In this document: positions 12,030 to 21,779 of the stretch, piece by piece
Position numbering within the stretch: position 1 is the stretch's first letter
Layout: every line of letters begins with the position of its first letter
Source: Neoceratodus forsteri
Taxonomy: Eukaryota; Chordata; Ceratodontiformes; Ceratodontidae
Direction of reading: 5' to 3'
DNA: 64,000 nucleotides
Assembly: GCA_016271365.2 (NCBI GenBank)
Contig: JADMNL010000028.1
Coordinates: forward strand, 57,058,001 to 57,122,000
Notes under the pieces: generated by a model
The model's input: only the letters and a program-made list of their open reading frames with translations
Told to the model about the DNA's origin: nothing
Database searches by the model: none
Made by a program: the position numbers and the translations under genes

Positions 12030-12346
12030 GATAATAACGGTAGCACGTCAAAAGGGCAAGGAAAGAACGGTGACTGCAATAAGGGCAAAGTCATTTTGGC
12101 TACTGTTAGAAGGATGAAGGTAAATTACAGCTACTGCACTATAGCGATATTAGAATTTCCCCCCTCCCCGAGGTGCTATGACCTAGGAGTAGGTTATAAC
12201 AGTATGGGGGATGTGGGGGGCAAAGCCATTGCCATTAGTGCAGTAGGTGTAATTTACTGTCCCCTTTTAACAGTAGCCGAAATGACTTTGCTCTCATGGC
12301 AGTTGCCATTCTTTCTTTGCCCTTTCGATATGGAGCTGATAATAAC
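12030..12346. mobile_element. Long-TIR fold-back MITE with 9-bp target-site duplication
   Basis: The body (12039-12337, 299 bp) is almost wholly palindromic. The left arm has aaagggcaaggaaagaac, then gggcaaagtcattttggcta, then gtaaattacagctactgcac. The reversed right arm has aaagggcaaagaaagaat, then gcaaagtcatttcggctact, then gtaaattacacctactgcac. It is flanked by the direct repeat gataataac (12030-12038 and 12338-12346). Removing the body and one duplication rejoins the LINE sequence between the KGGD motif and the NYNPIS-like motif. A 9-bp duplication and long arms suggest a Mutator-like MITE, but I cannot name the family. Confidence 0.85.
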
Positions 12347-12552
12347 CTGCCCTAAACTACAACCCTATCTCCATCCTCCTCCCCATTTAAAACCCTAGAG
12401 ATGGTAGTAAGTGATCAGCTTGTTCAATATCTAAGTCAGCACGAACTCCTGGCAAATCAGCAGCATGGGTTTAAAAAAAAACGTCAGCACTTCTTGAGTT
12501 CAGAGACTCAATTCACCGTGTCATGGACAGGGGGGAAATGACTGGGTCACTT

Positions 12553-13177
12553 AACATTGACTTTACAAGGCCAGCCCGGTGGCACTGAGGGTTGAGGTGT
12601 TGGATGCCACACCTCGCGCTGTGCTGGTGACCTGGGTTTGGGAACAGACTTGGGCACCAGGGGTTGGCAGGGAAGGGTTGAGGACTGAGCGCCAGTGTGG
12701 AGCTCTCTTCCCCAGACTAATGGGATGGGTTGGCCCAGTGAGCCAGGAACCCCCAGTGGAGACCAGGGGGCACTGCAGCAAGTCAGGCAGCACTTACTAG
12801 CATGGCCGACGCTGGCAGGGTGTGCCCACGCATAGGGAGGTAACCGCAGAACACAGAAAAAAACAGGTCCTGGGGGTAGGCAATGGCACCAACCCCCATG
12901 CCCACTGCCAGGTCCGACCTGGCTGACCTTCAGGGTTCCTCCGCCAAGGGCCCATGCCCACAGCTGGAGTCTATGTGTGCAAGCACGCCCAACATAGGAG
13001 GGGTCAAGCTGGGGGTGCCAGCTGCGAGGTGGGGCAGAGGAGAGAGAGAATGCTTTGGTCAGGGGGACTTCAGGCAGGGCAGAACTTGGTTAGATGCCCA
13101 AGAGAGGCTACTAGGACCATGACCATGAGGGAAAAAGGAATTGGGAAATAAAAAAAAAAAAAAAACATTGACTTTAC
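12553..13177 (+). mobile_element. Poly(A)-tailed SINE-like retroposon with 14-bp target-site duplication
   Basis: The direct repeat aacattgactttac flanks the insert (12553-12566 and 13164-13177). The body of ~597 bp starts with a tRNA-like head (ccggtggcactgagggttga as a possible A box, gacctgggtttgggaac as a possible B box) and ends in a poly(A) run at about 13148-13165. These are the marks of L1-type target-primed insertion. The GC-rich body has open frames of ~65-80 residues on both strands, which I take as chance. The element splits the LINE reading frame around the NIDFTK motif. Confidence 0.8.
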
Positions 13178-13607
13178 CAAAATTTTTGATCTTGTAAAAC
13201 CCTCCTCTGCCAGAAACTAGTCAATCTGGGACTCTCAGAAGACTCAGTCATCTGGTTCAAGGGCTACTTGGCTCGTAGAATCCAGGTTGTAGAATGCTGC
13301 ACCGCACTCTTGGATGACAGGTAAATCACTGTAGGTGTTCCTCAGGGATCAGTCCTAGGAACCTTTCTCTTCAGTTTATTCATAAATAAAATACCTACTG
13401 TATGCAGGGCAGCTAGCATACTTCATTATGCGGATGACGCTGTCAATTTCTCCAGTGGCAAGTGCCAGGAGAAGCTGCAGCAGAGACTTCAGACTAACTT
13501 TACTGCCCTCCAAGAATGGGTCACCACCAATTTGCTTATAATGAACACCAAAAAAACAAATGTATGATGTTTACCTCTCAAACCTCAATAGGGCTCTACG
13601 AGACTGG

Positions 13608-13845
13608 TTCGACAACATCACTGTCGACCGACGTAACAACGATGGATTAATGTCGACCACAATTGTGGACATCATAAATCCATTTGAAATACTTTGTTTG
13701 GAGGTGGAGTTGATCCTGGGAGGAGGCGCAAAATGCCAAAAAGCAGTTCCTGGGTCCCGCGGTGACATTACAGTGACCTGTTGCTGTGCTGCTGTAATGT
13801 CATTTGCGGTAGAAGTTTTTAACTGGCGCCAACATACACATCCAC
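13608..13845. repeat. Palindromic insertion(s) inside the LINE
   Basis: Two palindromes sit where the LINE sequence is interrupted. The first (about 13644-13687) is centred on cacaattgtg with arms atggattaatgtc and gacatcataaatccat. The second (13725-13830) has ends ggcgcaaaatgccaaaaa and, reversed, ggcgccagttaaaaa, with inner arms gacattacag and ctgtaatgtc. I see no clear target duplication, so the boundaries are approximate. Confidence 0.55.
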
Positions 13846-14800
13846 GGCCCTATTATATCCTCACCTGGGAGCCCCCTCCTGAGCAAGTAAAATCCTTTAA
13901 ATATCTTTGGGTCACCCTTCACAGCATGCTGACCTTCAGTACGCATGTAGACCTCCTGGTTAAGAGAGTCAGCTTTAGGCTAGGGCTACTCTACAGACAC
14001 ATGAACAACTTCCTACCAGAGGTTAGGGAAATACTGGTACAGCACTTCATTGCAAACTTAGTTGGCTATAGAACTGTGGTTTATGGCTCTGCAACTGACA
14101 GTGTGTTGGCCAGAGTCACGGGTCTCCTAAACAGGGCCTGCTGCTTTGTGCTTGGACAAAACCATGATACACACACCTGCGTACTGTACAATACCATGAA
14201 CTGGTTGAACCTAGACTCCAGGCTGCTCTATCACACTCTGGCACTGGGTATAATGCTATACAAGGCCAACTGTTTCCAGGGCTTCAGTCCAAGTTCACCT
14301 TCGTAGATAACAAATACTCAAACCGGGGTGTGGGGTGACACTCCATGCAGCTCCCACGTAGAAACACCTCTCTTGGCCAGTCTTGCTTCCTATACCACGT
14401 CCCTAGGCAAACGAATGGCCGACCTGACTCCTTAAAAACTGATTACTCTGTTGAACTGTTCAAATCCCAGCTCTACTCTTTGCATATCCCCACCTGATTC
14501 TTGCAATTGCCACCACGGACCATCTAAACGTCAACACAACTGGTACACAGTGGCACTATTTACTCTGCACTTCACTCACTGTAACTTGCTGACATGATTC
14601 TCGTACTGGCTAACTACTATAAAAGCACACACAGAATGATCATTTTCTTAACTCTTCATAATGATGTATAACTAGTTATACCGTCATTTCTGCGGTATTG
14701 TTATCTGTATCCTGTTACTGGATGTACTTGTTGTACTTGTACTTGACTCTAAACCTTTTAAAAATAGGCACTGGGGAAAGTGTTTTATGCATAATAAAAA

Positions 14801-15082
14801 CTAAACTAATGGAATTTCTGAAGGAGTAAAATAGTTATTAATTGCTGAAGCTTTACGAAAGACTGTACATTAACTTTCCTGCAGGCAACTGTGATCCTTT
14901 CTGCCATGCAGGGCACAGATATGCCTTACCCGATAAAGTTCAATAAGTGGGGTTACTGTTGTGTGTGACACAAGTAGGCAGATTGGCTCTTTTTTCAGAA
15001 GGCTTATGCAGTAATTGATATTACAGATGCTACTCGTTCTTCTCATGCACAATTTATGAAAGCCACTATTAAGATTTCTTAC
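14801..15082. other. Unassigned sequence; intron side of the candidate exon
   Basis: No repeat or gene recognised. It lies directly downstream, in minus-strand sense, of the exon-like segment at 15083-15181. Confidence 0.4.
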
Positions 15083-15181
15083 CATCTGTTTTTTTTCATG
15101 CTCTAATTGAGTAAGTTTCTCATTCTGATAAATGTTCGTCACTTCCAGCTGTTCTGCTACTCTTGTCTTGTATTCAAGATT
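15083..15181 (-). CDS. Candidate host exon, coiled-coil protein fragment (33 residues)
   Basis: On the minus strand a 99-bp segment is bounded by a cag acceptor (tatagcctgtggcag, just right of 15181) and a donor reading ATG|gtaaga (just left of 15083). It is open in phase 0-0 and encodes 33 residues rich in E, K, Q and L with heptad-like spacing: it starts NLEYKTRVAEQLE, continues VTNIYQNEKLTQLE and ends HEKKQM. It matches none of the retroelement proteins in this window and lies in sequence without recognised repeats. This is the most exon-like segment in the window. I cannot name the protein, and the polypyrimidine tract is weak, so a chance frame remains possible. Confidence 0.45.
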
Positions 15182-16490
15182 CTGCCACAGGCTATAGGTA
15201 ACACAAGATATTTGTTTTAGAATTACAGCATTTCAGGCAGTTTAGAGAGGCTTGATTCACAGTTGCTGACAAGAGTTGGTGGTCTTTGGGGGTGCATAGA
15301 CGCTCCCTGTGCTACCACCACCTCTGAAAACTGTTATGCACAAAGGCCTGAATTCGTGGTTGGGAGCGGAGTCCTCCCTAGTGGCTAAGTCACATTACAA
15401 ATTAGGTCCGCAGGATGTCTGTGGTCACAAATGAGGGCTGTCACTGCCAGCATCAGATTCCTGGCACATGCAGATAGTTGGGAATGGTCAGGCACCAGTC
15501 GTGTGGCATGCTTCCATACCCAAGTGTTTGTGCCAAGAGGTACTTCCTCCTCAGTCTGCCCCCCTCCCCATCTCTGTAGCTTGTTATGGCTCACTTGTGG
15601 GCCACAGTGTTTTTTTAACGATCCTGTCCCTTAGCATTGATCCCTGGTGGTCCAGTGATCTCCTCACCAATCACAAAACAATTTTGCTGCCCTGGTGTGC
15701 AGAAGTACTCCACTCCCTATTCTCATTCTATCAAGCATTGCTAAAAAAGATTAGCCCCTCTCTGATCTTGGTCCCATGCTGCCACCGCTAAAGTCCTATG
15801 AAAGAGTCTGAGTGCTCTGTGGCATGCTTGTGGCACTCCGTGGAACTGTATCAGCAGATCTAAGGGGATGCAGCACTTTGCAATGTGTAGTAGTGGACCT
15901 GGAGGCTGGAAAGTGACTGTGTATCACACAGTGCTTCATTAGCATACCAGCTCCCACCCCTTTTCCTGTTGTGCAGTGCAGGGAATGCATTGCAACCCCT
16001 TTGTGTTTGACATGAGGGGGTGCAAGGTTGAAATGTGCGGCACAGTAGTCCTTGTAACCACCGAGCAGCTCAGTTTTGTAACTTATCTATAGGGCCCCGA
16101 ATCATAATCTAGTTCTTCAGTAACTGGAACAACACTTTTTTTTAATTCTTATTAGTAATCTCAGACAAGACCCATGATTCCCGTGAAGCAATAGGACAGC
16201 AGTTTTAAGAGAATGCCTCCCAAGCGTCCCAGTCCCAGATGGGGACAATTAGCAGGTTTGCATTTATCAGAAAGGAGGATTTTTCTGTGTGAGGCCTGCA
16301 GCCATTCTGCAGTTTGCTGATAAAAGTCAGGGAAAAGGGTTCTGCAATTGTTGGTAAAAATATAGATTTTTCAAATCTTCAGCTCCTGCCCTACTGCTAG
16401 CCGAACCTTGGAGATTAAAAGCTTTATTTTGTTACCAGTAGAAAGTCCCAATAAGCAGTGCTGCTTTACAAAGGACACCATCATATCTGC
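15182..16490. other. No recognisable gene or repeat
   Basis: Unassigned sequence. A gggccccgaatcataatc block near 16092 loosely resembles MITE ends, but I could not find a partner arm. Frames are short. Confidence 0.4.
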
Positions 16491-16494
16491 CTTC

Positions 16495-16700
16495 TAAATC
16501 ATTTTGTATTTTTATTTATTTTACCAGGAAAAGGCTCCATTGAGCAAAGCTCATTTACAATGAGGTCCTGGTTGGAACAACTAGCACAACTAATGCATCA
16601 CTTCCATCTGTGGAATGACGCCCCGGAACTAAGGATGTTTTTTAATGAAACTCTCTATCCTGGTCTCATGCTAACAGCCTATCCCTACCAGATGTTTTGC
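16495..16700 (-). repeat. Probable LINE/SINE 3' tail (degenerate)
   Basis: tttttatttattttaccagg at about 16508-16527, followed by gctcatttacaatgaggtcc and tgg, has the layout of a reversed retroposon tail like those at 44671 and, on the other strand, 51940. No coding part is recognisable. Confidence 0.35.
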
Positions 16701-17101
16701 TAAAGACTCCAACTGTAACCGAGTCCTAATTAAAAGAAAAAGAATGACAATAGCAAAAATGTACCAATTAATACTGAATAAAAAAAAAGATACATATATC
16801 AAAATGCTTAAACAAATTAAAATGTATTCATTTTTATGTTGCTTGCAAGCACGTGCAAGAAACATAGTGCCTTGATCCGAGTTTTTGGAGGTGTGGCACC
16901 CGTCTTCCAATGCAGTCAGTGTGTCTGCAGGCGCGGCCACAGTTCCCCAATCACTGCTGCAGCTGTCTATGACAGCAGTTGAAAATGCAGTGGCATACAG
17001 TTGAAAGGGAGAGCTCTGCTTCAGTGAGCAGAGCTCCCCCCTCCACACGCGCACGCACGCACACTGCATGCTCATGCACCTTCCTCCTCCCCCCACACTG
17101 T

Positions 17102-17400
17102 ACAGCCAATGGGAGTGCCCAATACCCCGTCTGCTCCACGCCCCCCCAAAGCATCCAGGTGCCATGCTGGGAGCCCACCCCAGTGTGGCAAAATGTTTTA
17201 TGGCCGACGGGGGTGCCCAATCGCCTGTCGGCTGCACGCCTCCTCCCCCAAAGCATCCAGGTGCCATGCTGGGAGCCCACCCCAGCATGGCAAAATGTTT
17301 TATGACCGACGGGGGTGTCAAATCCCCTGTTGGCTCCAGCCCCCCAACAGCCTTCCAGCTGCCGCAAAGCGTCCCTCGTTGTCTTGGTAAAAAAAACTGT
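17102..17400. repeat. Tandem repeat, 102-bp period, GC-rich
   Basis: The block gcatccaggtgccatgctgg, followed by gagcccacccca, occurs at 17151 and 17253, exactly 102 bp apart. A third, more diverged unit (gacgggggtgtcaaatcccc) follows. Because 102 is a multiple of three and the sequence is C-rich, several frames stay open on both strands, which explains the long but spurious 261- and 232-residue minus-strand ORFs. Confidence 0.85.
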
Positions 17401-17499
17401 AAATCCAAAACTGTCCTCGGCGCTTCTCCTGCCCTCCTCCCACAACCCGCACCCACCCACTCGCACCCTGCCTCCCCCCCACCCCATACTTACCTCGGA

Positions 17500-18440
17500 G
17501 CTACGCATGATCTTCGATGGACGGAACACGTCTGCACTCTTCAAAGCCGACCCATGAACTGAGGAAATGCGGTAAGCAGTATAATGGGATAGATAGGGTT
17601 TTTCAACTTTGTTGCATATCTCAGGCATTTTTGGGAATTTTGGGCCCAAATTTTCAACATGAGGTTTTTGGGACCCCTCCTCATGAATTCTTGCACTGCC
17701 ATGGCGTTAATCGGGCCCGAAGGGTGATTTTGAGGTCACTCGTGAAATCATCTTTTAGGACTGATTAATGAAATGAAACACTGCCAGTGTTCATGGTGGG
17801 CTCTCAAAAGTCTATGTTGCAAATTTGTGAACAAATTCTAAAATGACTGTTTATTTAGAGTGCGTTACGCAGTTCCTACGCACGCGTAAGTTCACGAATT
17901 TTCAATATTTTCTACTCCAGATTTTCAACATTACCATTTTACCACACCTCCTTTTTGAGCAGTACAGCTGTCATTTTTCACATCTCACCCAAAACGTGTT
18001 TCCGCCCATGTAGCTCACAATGGCGCAGTTGGTGTGCGAAATCAATGTATGGGACACATTAAGAAAATCACAATGACACTGTTCATGAGCAGAGATCTTA
18101 AAATGGCTATGTTGAAAATTTGGTGAAAAAATTCCTAAAAATGACTGTTTTACTAGTGTATGTTGCGCAGTTCCTACGCACGCTCGTAAGTTTGCTAATT
18201 TTTAATATTAGCACTCCAGATTTTCAACATTGCCATTTTACCACACCTCCTTGTGAGCAGTACAGCTGTCATTTTCTACGTCACCCAAAATGTGTTTCCG
18301 TGCATGTAGTGCACAATGGCGAAGTCGGTGTGCTCAATCAATGTTTGGGACAGATTAAGAAAATTACAGTGACACTGTTCATGAGCAGAGGTCTTAAAAT
18401 GGCTATGTCAAAAAATTGGTGAAAAATTCCTTTCAGACGT
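17500..18440. repeat. 290-bp repeat family (S290), three units plus flanking module
   Basis: Units start near 17570 (very diverged), 17858 and 18153, the last two ~295 bp apart. Landmarks match the 1.8-2.6 kb array: gcagttcctacgcacgc, ctccagattttcaacattgc, cagtacagctgtcattt, and gttcatgagcagag. A preceding block, cactcttcaaagcc at about 17536, is shared with ~2753. The array ends where a CR1 fragment begins near 18450. Confidence 0.75.
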
Positions 18441-18449
18441 TCTGCAATA

Positions 18450-19148
18450 TACTAATGAAGACATAGAACAGAACTGCTCCAGGACCGAACCCTGCTGCAC
18501 CCCACTGGTCGCCCCCTCTCCCTAGACTGCACACCATTTACCACCACTCTCTGCCTCCTGTCTGTTAGCCAGTTTCTAACCCAGTTTACCACCCTTTCCC
18601 TCATGCCCAGCCTACCCAGCTAGTTTATCAGCCTCCTATATGGGATGGTGTCAAAGGCTTTGCTGAAATCAAGGTAAGCTTTGTCCACTGCCCCACCCTG
18701 ATTCACTTCCTTTGTCACCCAGTCAAAGAAATCAACCAAATTTATCTGACATGATGTCCCCACTGTGAATCCATGTTGTCTATGGTCCTGGGCTCTGATG
18801 GCATCTAGATGCCCCACTATCCTTTCTTTAAGCAATGTCTCCATGATCTTCCCCACTACTGAGTTGAGGCTGAGCGGCCTATTGTTCCCTGCCTCCTCCC
18901 TGCTGCTGGACTTGTGTAGAGGGACCACATGTGCCCTCCTCCAGTTCAGTCATGTTGAATGACTCAGTGGACATGGCTGCCAGAGGTACTGCTATCTCCC
19001 TTCGCAGTTCTGTTAATATCCTTGGGCGTATGCCATCTGGTTCCATCGCTTTGTCCACCTTCAATTTAGTGAGCTCCTGCAGGACTCTTTTGCCTTTGAA
19101 TGGACTATTGTCCACCTCTTCACCCCTTTGGCAACTGCTGTACTGCTG
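18450..19148 (-). pseudogene. CR1-like LINE, internal RT fragment
   Basis: Minus-strand reverse transcriptase N-terminal half only: KVDKAMEPDGIRPRILTEL (18879-19199 frame), then RPLSLNSVVGKIMETLLKER and QHGFTVGTSCQINLVDFFDW, then AYLDFSKAFDTIPYRRLIN (18620-18928). The catalytic FADD block and the 3' end are missing. The upstream side meets the 3' end of another CR1 copy at 19149. Confidence 0.85.
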
Positions 19149-19425
19149 TGAAACATAGAAACATAGAATTTGATGGCAGATAAGGACCGCTTGGCCCACC
19201 TAGTCTGCCCATTTTCCTACCTAACAGATAAGCTGCAGATCCTAATTAACCAACAGCTTACTTCCTCCTACCCCCCCCACTAGGACTGCCTTATGTCTGT
19301 CCCATGCATTCTTGAATTCCCCCACTGTTCTTGACTCCACGACCTTCTCAGGGAGGCTGTTCCATGCATCCACAACCCTCTCTGTGAAAAAACACTTCCT
19401 CACATTACCTCTCTATATAAAATTC
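19149..19425 (-). pseudogene. CR1-like LINE, 3' tail fragment
   Basis: Begins with catagaaacatagaatttga followed by tggcagataaggacc, the reverse complement of the CR1 3' terminus. It continues through the end of ORF2 (ttccatgcatccacaaccct encodes the RVVDAW-like block) to about 19425. Closest to the copy at 60664-61415. Confidence 0.85.
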
Positions 19426-19744
19426 ACCAAATGTGACATTCAGCACCACCCATGCTCAGTACTGCAGACATTTTCATTAAAACAGGATTTTTTTATAGGC
19501 TGCCCAATAACCCAGCGTGCTGGTGACATCGATTTGGAACTGAAATCAGGAGCTGTTTCAGCAAAGTGAGGGTAGCTGTTAGCTTTGCCGTGTGGTAACA
19601 ATGTTCCAGTGCCACAGTAACCACTGTGGTGCACCAGGAGCTTCACATTCCAGCAGGGTTTATATGTGTGTCGACTCCACTTGACTATGCTCGCACCATC
19701 AGGTGGTGGAAGAGCACATCAATGGGAGAAAAACACACTGCAGT
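19426..19744. other. Unassigned sequence between two CR1 tails
   Basis: No gene, tail or terminal repeat that I can recognise. Confidence 0.4.
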
Positions 19745-20246
19745 TGTGGTGATGGCAAAAGGGCAACCAAAATGGTGCGGGACTGCATCAGAAAACATAT
19801 GAGGACAGATTAACTGAGCTCAATATGTATACCCTAGAGCAAAGGAGGGAGAGAGGTGATATGATTGAAACATTCAAAGCGCTTTAAGAGCATTAACAAG
19901 GTGAAAGAGTCTAACAGGTTTCAATATAAGAAAAATAGCAGGACAAGAGGACACAGCATGAGGTTAGAGGGAGGCCGATTGAGGGGTAATGTGAGGAAGT
20001 TCTTTTTCACAGAAAGGGTGGTGGATGCAAGGAACGGCCTACCTCAGGAAGTGGTGGATATGAATACAGTGCAGGGCTTCAAACAGGCATGGGATAGGCA
20101 TAAGGGAGCAATACAGATGAGTACGAATAGATAGGTCATTGACAGAGCAAAGGTCAGTGGCACATTCATAAGGCAGAAAAAGAAATGGGCGAAACTGGAT
20201 GGGCCTTGCAGCCCTTATCTGCCATCAACTTCTATGTTTCTATGTT
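19745..20246 (+). pseudogene. CR1-like LINE, 3' end
   Basis: Plus-strand C-terminal piece of ORF2: YTLEQRRERGDMIETFK-like sequence with a frameshift near 19885, then SRTRGHSMRLEGGRLRGN and FFTERVVDARNGLPQEV (19865-20134). An intact 3' terminus ends in ccttatctgccatcaacttc then tatgtttctatg at 20243. Orientation is opposite to its neighbours. Confidence 0.9.
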
Positions 20247-20484
20247 AGAAAAAGCTGGATAAAACATGATGTTTTCTCTTAGACTTCCACTGTGCACATT
20301 GTTTATTTCTTCTGTATTTGTTTTCATGGAATAATTCTGGCATAACTAGCAGAGGATTATGATGACTTCAGAGCATGAAAAGCAGCAAGAACAGATGATA
20401 TTTAAGGGCCAGTAAACCTGCTTTCATGCAAATATCTTCAGTAAGGAAGAATGTGATTTCTTGACATTTTAAATTGTACCTATG
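20247..20484. other. Unassigned spacer
   Basis: AT-rich sequence between a plus CR1 3' end and a minus CR1 3' end. Nothing recognised. Confidence 0.4.
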
Positions 20485-21213
20485 AACATATGAGAAGGCC
20501 AGCAGAAATAGGCCTTACGGTCTGTCGAGTCTGCTCGACTGTGCAGCTAGCCCGTCATCTCACAGCTGCCCCTCCCACTCCTCCCCTCCTTAGAGTTACC
20601 CTCCTCCTCACCTTGTCCCATCCCATCCCCTCTTGAAACTCCCACCATCTTACAGGCCACCACCTCCTGTGGTAGGTGTTTCCTTGCCCACCACCCTTTC
20701 TGTGAAGAACTGTCTCTTTACCTCTCCTGAATCTTACCCTCTCCAGTCTGAGACTGTGCCCTCTCATGTCCCTTCCTCTTCTTAATTGGAAGATCCCATC
20801 TGTTTGAGTCTTGTTCATCCCTTTCAAGTACTTAGTGGTCTCAATCATGTACCTCCCCATCCTCCCCTCTGCCAATGAATACATATCCAACTCACTCAGC
20901 TTTTCCTTGTAGGGCTTGCCCTCCAATCCCTGGATCATCTTTATCACTTGACACTGCACCTTCTCCAACAGTGTGACATCCTTCCTCAGGTACGGGTGCC
21001 AGAACTGCATGCAGTATTCCAGGTGCGGCCTGACCAGTGACCTATACAGGGGGAGGACTACCGCCCTACCTCTGAAGGAGATTTTCCTCGCTATACACCC
21101 CAGCATCTTGTTGGCCTTTGCTGCCACCTTTCTGCATTAAGCAGAGTTGTTCATGCTACCAGTTATAAGTACCCCAGGTCATTTTCCTCCACAGTGTTAC
21201 TCAACTGTATCCT
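20485..21213 (-). pseudogene. CR1-like LINE, 3' half (split by DIRS-1)
   Basis: The 3' end at 20485 carries aggccttacggtctgtcgag, the same tail type as the copy ending at 1765. The frame 20555-21127 has [36 protein letters not shown] and VIKMIQGLEGKPYKEKLSEL. Upstream of this, NDLGVLITGSMNN can be read before the sequence breaks at the DIRS-1 end. The RT N-terminal part of the same element resumes at 26853 in matching orientation and order, so the CR1 was split by the DIRS insertion. Confidence 0.88.
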
Positions 21214-21380
21214 TTCAAACAACATGAAGTCTTGCTATATTATGACAATTGCAGTTTGTCCCACCATTAGAACTGCCCCGGAGGTGAAATAGTTAACTTC
21301 CATGCCAGGCATGGAACTTTGAGCGCGAGCTCGGTTAGAGAAGCTCTGTCTGTGTAATTTTAAACTGAAACTGTCAGATT
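21214..21380 (+). repeat. DIRS-1 left inverted terminal repeat
   Basis: Starts ttcaaacaacatgaagtctt then gctatattatgacaattgca. The sequence up to aaactgtcagatt is present, reversed, at 26650-26816, including the palindromic-looking ccatgccaggcatgg. The outermost ~25 bp are instead complementary to part of the internal region at 26283-26318. Confidence 0.88.
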
Positions 21381-21779
21381 CTTTACTCCGCCTCACTGAA
21401 CAGTCGCTCCGGAGATTTCTCCTACTGCTCGGTTCATTTCTCAGTTTAAACAGTGTTTTCTCGGTTAAATTCAACCGCGAGTATTATTATTTTAACCGCA
21501 AACCGATCGGTTCAAGCTCTGTCTGTGTATTGTAAGTAATAGACAGGTTTATTTCTGTGTGGAACTTAAATGTTTATCGTTCGGTTTGAACCGATCAGGT
21601 TAATTTAAAACTTTAAAAATCAAGCATTAAGCTTTTAGAGTCCGGTTCCCGGTTCTTATCGGTTCTAAAAAACGGATTTCATTACGTTTTTTCCACGACC
21701 CGTGACACGAGTTGGGAACCGATAAGGGTGTCTTGCCATGCACTGCCGTAAAAGGCAAGTTTTTTGGTTAGGCTGGCAT

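Larger units (their letters stand above)
10610..14800 (+). pseudogene. Jockey/I-group LINE, endonuclease and reverse transcriptase, interrupted by insertions
   Basis: A nearly full-length ORF2 remnant with stops and frameshifts. The APE-type endonuclease starts near 10635 with AWLTDRIPD, where the catalytic Glu of the usual ETW motif is missing. It continues through GDCNGNCLKC (about 10952) and LLDWIQVSLPDRI, and ends around LPDFLRGHSSV (about 11150), where SDH is altered. RT follows: KTRFGPDGIDMKLLK (about 11870), ELWKEAHETPVFKGGD, EMVVSDQLVQYLSQHELL (about 12400), QHGFKKK, VPQGSVLG (about 13340), catalytic YADDA (13427-13441), then FKYLWVTLHSMLTFS and the C-terminal helical region to ~14300. 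The 3' UTR ends in a tail with aataaaaac near 14793. Three insertions (12039-12337, 12567-13163 and ~13608-13845) break it. It differs from the CR1 copies. The exact clade is uncertain. Confidence 0.8.

Noticed and set aside
11607..12398. 263-residue plus-strand open frame
   Set aside because: Its first half is LINE reverse transcriptase and its second half is read through the inserted fold-back MITE, so it is not one protein.
13560..14306. 248-residue plus-strand open frame
   Set aside because: The N-terminal third is read through palindromic insertions; the remainder is the LINE RT C-terminus already annotated.
16671..17649. Overlapping 261- and 232-residue minus-strand open frames
   Set aside because: They cross a 102-bp tandem repeat in GC-rich DNA, several frames are open at once on both strands, and no domain is recognisable.
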